Shown: positions 35,995 through 39,542 of the stretch, one piece after another
Layout: each line of letters starts with the position of its first letter
How positions within the stretch are numbered: position 1 is the stretch's first letter
DNA from: Clostridiaceae bacterium
GTDB taxonomy: Bacteria > Bacillota > Clostridia > Peptostreptococcales > Natronincolaceae
NCBI GenBank assembly: GCA_020832135.1
Contig: JAFIFG010000117.1
Span: 1 to 39,542 of the forward strand
DNA: 39,542 bases
Direction of reading: 5' to 3'
The notes under the pieces: model-generated
Databases searched by the model: none
The model's input: only the letters and a program-made list of their open reading frames with translations
What the model was told of the DNA's origin: nothing
Program-made: the position numbers and the translations under genes

Positions 35995-37460
35995 ACTTCA
36001 TCACCACTTCTATGATTTTTTAAAGTAAAGAATATGCTAGTACCTACACCTTCTTCACTTTCAGCCCACATGGTACCATCATGCTCTTCAATAATTTTTT
36101 TGGCTATTGCAAGTCCTAATCCACTTCCACCGGTGGAAGTGTTTCTAGAAGGATCTGCTCTATAAAACCTATCAAATATAAAGGAGACCGCCTCCTTTGA
36201 AATGCCTTGTCCATTATCTTTTATTTGTACTTGAATACAATCTTCATATTTTTGAAGTGTTATATCTATTGTGCCATATGGCTTATCCATATATTTTACT
36301 GCATTTTCAATAATATTCACTACTACTCTTTTTAGCTGTATTACATCTACTGTCAAAACCATAGGCTCTCTAATTACACAATGGTACTTTATGATAACAT
36401 TTTTCTTTTCTAAATCAAATCGTAATTCTTCAATTAAATCTATGAAATATTTGGATATATCAATGATTGTTAAGTGTAAGGGAAGTTTATTTAAGTCTAA
36501 TTTAGAAAATAAAAACAAATCATCCATTAATTTGTCTACATCCTCCGTCTTTTTATATATGGTATCAATATATTTCTCCATTTTTTCTGGTGTATCTGCC
36601 ACACCATCCCTTATACCTTCTACATATCCCTTAATAGTGGTAATAGGAGTTTTCAAGTCATGTGATATATTGGAAAGTAGTTCTTTTCTGTTGTCCTCAT
36701 ATTGAAGTTGTGTATCAATAGATTTCTTTAATCTTTTTCTCATTTCTTCAAAGGCATGGGACAGCTCTCCTATTTCATCCTTCCTATTTACCTTGATTTG
36801 AAAATCTAAATCCCCCTCTTTTATCTTGTTAGCTGAATCCTTCAGTTTGCTTAAGGGTTTAATAATACTTCCCGCTACTAGATAAGTTAAAGTTCCATTT
36901 GTTGCAATCAGTATAATGACGATGGCTATAGTAAGTGTATTCACCAATTCCTGAAAAGCTCTCCTTATGGGCTGTATATTCGTTACTAAAAATATACTTC
37001 CTTCACTTCTGTCAGAAAAATAGAAATCATGCTGATTCATCTTTAGCCTTCTATTTTCATCTTCTTCAGCAATGGACATTTCTTGTGCATATGCAGCAAA
37101 CTCAGGTAAATCCTTCAGTATATCAACATCATGGAACACAGGACTAGTATATATAATTTCATCTTCTTTTCTTATTATTACACCTGAGTTAAATGCTTGT
37201 AGCCTGTCGTCCAACTGTCTTAAAGTATCATCATTCATAAAAAGTTCAGGAGACTTTAAAGAAAGTTGTTTTATTTCTATAAGAAGAGCTTCTCTTTCAA
37301 TTAGCGGCCTAAGAGTGTTCATCTTAGATGTACTAGGATAAGTTCTATGAAAATCTTCAATATAATAAATGCCTGCAAAGATCCCTACGATTATTGTCAA
37401 CATAATAGGTACTAAAAGTAATGCTATATAAGATAATAATAACCTAAATTTTATAGACAT
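35991..37460 (-). CDS. Sensor histidine kinase
   Basis: A 489-residue membrane kinase. Membrane helices at about 7-33 and 174-196 flank an outside sensor region of about 140 residues. A HAMP linker (197-250, with IKPLSKLKDSANKIKEGDLD) follows. The HisKA dimer helix has the phospho-His in NISHDLKTPITTIKGY (His267). The ATPase domain shows VNIIENAVKYM, IKDNGQGIS and GGSGLGLAIAKKIIEEHDG. AGGAGG precedes ATG 37460. It is co-transcribed with the response regulator. The sensor region has no domain I recognise; a cell-envelope or drug signal is plausible given the adjacent pump. Confidence 0.95.
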   Translation of the reverse strand: MSIKFRLLLSYIALLLVPIMLTIIVGIFAGIYYIEDFHRTYPSTSKMNTLRPLIEREALLIEIKQLSLKSPELFMNDDTLRQLDDRLQAFNSGVIIRKEDEIIYTSPVFHDVDILKDLPEFAAYAQEMSIAEEDENRRLKMNQHDFYFSDRSEGSIFLVTNIQPIRRAFQELVNTLTIAIVIILIATNGTLTYLVAGSIIKPLSKLKDSANKIKEGDLDFQIKVNRKDEIGELSHAFEEMRKRLKKSIDTQLQYEDNRKELLSNISHDLKTPITTIKGYVEGIRDGVADTPEKMEKYIDTIYKKTEDVDKLMDDLFLFSKLDLNKLPLHLTIIDISKYFIDLIEELRFDLEKKNVIIKYHCVIREPMVLTVDVIQLKRVVVNIIENAVKYMDKPYGTIDITLQKYEDCIQVQIKDNGQGISKEAVSFIFDRFYRADPSRNTSTGGSGLGLAIAKKIIEEHDGTMWAESEEGVGTSIFFTLKNHRSGDEV

Positions 37461-37712
37461 ACCTGCCTCCTTCTAAAAGAAGTATAATATATAGTCTTAT
37501 TATATACAATCATTCTAAACTACCTATAAATTATTTCTTAATTTTTTCTAAAGTGCTGTCTGTATTACTCTATAATTTCATAAAAATTTAAGATTTTATT
37601 TAGCTATAATTTATAATTAACTGATATAATTAATGTATAAAAATATATAAACAATGACTTTATTTATTAGAAACCATAAGAAATATTTGATTATATTTAA
37701 GGGGGAGATTTC

Positions 37713-38018
37713 ATGCAACTTTTTTTGAACTTTTTAAGGTTTTATTTAATATATTCTCTTGTTAAAGTAGTCTTTCGATTTATTTTTACAGCAAAATCAG
37801 GAAAATCAGCAAAAAAACATCAGGAGGAATTTGACTTAAATAACATAAAAAAGTTCTCTGAAGAGGATAAAAAAGAAGTAGCTATTGATATGGTTTTTGA
37901 TAAAATATGTGAGGTATATGTGCCACAAACCAAAGCTTATGAAATTGTAGAAGATGATGGGATTCATTATTTTTGTAGTTGGGAATGTAGACAGAAGCAC
38001 ATTGACAATCAACATTAA
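37713..38018 (+). CDS. Small membrane-anchored protein with a C-terminal Cys/His (PP0621-like) motif
   Basis: A 101-residue protein, the only intact plus-strand chromosomal gene in the right part. Residues 3-26 form one membrane helix (FLNFLRFYLIYSLVKVVFRF). A charged linker follows (SGKSAKKHQEEFDL). The end carries MVFDKICEVYVPQTKAYEI and YFCSWECRQKHI: Cys66, Cys88 and Cys92 with a nearby His could bind zinc or iron. The layout resembles the PP0621 family, small proteins with a membrane helix and a treble-clef-like metal site. GGGGGAG precedes the ATG. Function unknown. Confidence 0.7.
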   Translation: MQLFLNFLRFYLIYSLVKVVFRFIFTAKSGKSAKKHQEEFDLNNIKKFSEEDKKEVAIDMVFDKICEVYVPQTKAYEIVEDDGIHYFCSWECRQKHIDNQH

Positions 38019-38050
38019 CGAGGATGTTATTTATGCTATATTGTATTTAG

Positions 38051-38089
38051 AAAAAAAGAACCTCTATAAATTTTATTTATAGAGGTTCT
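38051..38089 (-). terminator. Terminator between converging genes
   Basis: A perfect 14-bp stem (38057-38070 with 38076-38089, arm AGAACCTCTATAAA) with a five-base loop; on the minus strand a run of seven T follows (the last pairs in the stem). It ends transcription of the lipoprotein gene and may also stop the plus-strand gene. Confidence 0.85.
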
Positions 38090-38140
38090 ATACTTTATTA
38101 TATTAATAAAATCAATTATCGATAGTAAGCTAGAATTTTC

Positions 38141-39214
38141 CTAGAATCTACCAATGATAACATCAGACTCATCAAGAATTCCTGCATTTACTAATGCACG
38201 CTGATAAGAAGTTGCTTCTCTAGAAACTCTAACAGTTGCGCCTGAAATTCCATCGATAGAATTTTGTACTGTACGTGTTGCACCTGTTGCAACATCAACA
38301 CCAAAGATATTGTCATCGTTAATTGCTCCTGCATAACGCTCATTTGACCAATCAATTAAAGATGTAAATTCAGTTGCATTTTTACCTACAAGTGATTCTG
38401 CGATGGCATTAAGGTTACCTTCCCATCCACCTGTACCAAAGTATCCGTATTCAACAGCTTTTGGTTGTGGTTGGCCTCCATTAAATTCAACACCAAAAGC
38501 TTCAAGGAATTCTTGTACTGAAGAATCTTCTGTAATATTTCCTAAAACACCACCCTTGGTAACTACATGTGACCATGGATTCACGTTAAAAATAGTGTTG
38601 TCAGCTAACTCATCCCACTCAGCTGCACGACCACCACTAGTTCTTACTGTTGGAACAGTTAATCCACTTCCAATTGTCATATCACCAACAGGTGTATCAA
38701 AATCGAAGTCTTGAGGAATCTTCATTTCGAACTGATATCTAGTGATTGGGTCTACCATAACAACTGCTGTAACACCTTCATCACTCACGGCAGTAGCATA
38801 GAAGGACATCATATCTGCAGTGTGTACAGTAAACATAGAGTTTCCTGCTTTATAATCTTCTCCACCTTCAGCAGGTGTAGGGTCTACTGAGAAATCTACA
38901 TCAACATATGCATTTCCACTTTGACGTGTTGTCCAATATCCATCTCTTTGTACAAAGAAACGCACCTTAGCATCTTGAATAATTCCACTGTCATCTAATT
39001 CTAGAATTGTTTCAATGTACTGATGAGTATCTTCAAGAGTAACACCATTTGCTTCTCCGTTCCACGAATAACCTACATATCGACCTGCAAGAGATTCCAT
39101 TACAACATCAGCATCTGTGTCTTCAATTACAGTTGCACCAGTATCCTGACTACATCCTACTGCTGCTATTGCCAGCATTGATGCTAAACCTAAAACTAAC
39201 AGCTTCTTCTTCAT
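38141..39214 (-). CDS. Lipoprotein with FMN-attachment-like motifs
   Basis: A 357-residue secreted lipoprotein: signal MKKKLLVLGLASMLAIAAVG with lipidated Cys21. No known enzyme domain is visible in the central part. Near the C-terminus two motifs, VDVATGATRTV (TGAT at 310-313) and IDGISGATVRV (SGAT at 324-327) followed by a helix REATSYQRALVNAGIL, resemble the site at which ApbE covalently links FMN in FMN-binding-domain proteins (usual form D-x-I-S-G-A-T). If real, this is a surface flavoprotein, possibly in extracellular electron transfer. Repeated acidic segments fit an exported protein. GGGGG precedes the ATG. The N-terminal half (SLAGRYVGYSWNGEANGV) is unassigned. Confidence 0.7.
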   Translation of the reverse strand: MKKKLLVLGLASMLAIAAVGCSQDTGATVIEDTDADVVMESLAGRYVGYSWNGEANGVTLEDTHQYIETILELDDSGIIQDAKVRFFVQRDGYWTTRQSGNAYVDVDFSVDPTPAEGGEDYKAGNSMFTVHTADMMSFYATAVSDEGVTAVVMVDPITRYQFEMKIPQDFDFDTPVGDMTIGSGLTVPTVRTSGGRAAEWDELADNTIFNVNPWSHVVTKGGVLGNITEDSSVQEFLEAFGVEFNGGQPQPKAVEYGYFGTGGWEGNLNAIAESLVGKNATEFTSLIDWSNERYAGAINDDNIFGVDVATGATRTVQNSIDGISGATVRVSREATSYQRALVNAGILDESDVIIGRF

Positions 39215-39542
39215 AATTATTTCCCCCTTAAATTAAGTAAATTTTAATTAATAATTAATAATTGTTATTGTTAATTCTTAATCAAATTATAAGGCATCGT
39301 TTTCACCCAGTCAATGCATATGGTGTTATTTTATAAACAAGTGGCATTTTTCCCTGGGTTTTTAGGGACAAATGTCCCTGAATTATATGTTATTTATATA
39401 CCTTAACTTCATGTGCTAGTAAATCTACGCCAAGATAAATTTACCAATTTATTTTTACAAAAAAACATTACTCTTATGAACGAACACTGGATATATTACC
39501 CAAATATTAGTTCTTTAATATGTCCTAGATTGATGTCCTTCC
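39215..39542. promoter_or_regulatory. Upstream region of the lipoprotein gene, with a 16-bp dyad
   Basis: No gene is seen here. AGGGACA (39364-39370) faces TGTCCCT (39373-39379) across two A residues, a perfect dyad of the size bound by Crp/Fnr-type dimers, but I cannot assign a regulator. The part near the gene (39240-39290) is built of AT-rich near-repeats (TTAATTAATAATTAATAATT). No clear promoter was chosen. Confidence 0.35.

Overview
The window reads as a low-GC, endospore-forming anaerobic Firmicute of the class Clostridia, perhaps Alkaliphilus-like. The evidence is AT-rich DNA with strong GGAGG-type ribosome sites, sporulation genes (cotJ operon, prkA-yhbH-spoVR), a double-cubane-cluster/2-hydroxyacyl-CoA-dehydratase pair and a rubredoxin. 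The genus is an inference. Start codons were revised wherever a Shine-Dalgarno site argued against the longest frame.

Region 1 to about 10,945 is foreign DNA. Its right edge cuts the spore-coat gene cotJC after codon 65 of an expected ~190. The last gene inside that edge is a large serine recombinase (9335-10921) whose stop lies 25 bp from the break. This is the layout of elements that interrupt sporulation genes, such as skin in sigK and SPbeta in spsM. The other half of cotJC is not in the window, so the element continues leftward. It also holds an operon of a Cas4/AddB-like iron-sulfur nuclease, a 53-aa protein, a recombinase with two in-frame stops and an intact recombinase, facing a divergent XRE repressor. 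Further cargo is an MmeI-like restriction-modification enzyme, a decayed HTH gene, an apparent scrap of the 3' end of an rRNA uracil-methyltransferase gene (rumA type), and a 61-aa protein divergent from the edge recombinase.

Region 10,946-18,600 is ordinary chromosome on the minus strand: the cotJ operon, mnmA, a DUF3298-like protein, a double-cubane-cluster protein with its ATPase activator, an ECF sigma/anti-sigma pair and a PC4-like ssDNA-binding protein.

Region 18,738-24,605 is a tight operon pabA-pabB-pabC-folE-folP-folB-folK-aroF. It makes p-aminobenzoate and the pterin, joins them into dihydropteroate, and carries its own DAHP synthase for chorismate supply. A near-consensus promoter precedes it.

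Region 24,840-30,440 holds prkA-yhbH-spoVR plus an HD-domain hydrolase, then a cluster of hairpins and a rubredoxin gene. Region 30,622-37,460 holds an RND pump with lipoprotein adaptor and an OmpR/HisKA two-component pair. The right end has a small membrane-anchored Cys/His protein and a lipoprotein with two FMN-attachment-like motifs.
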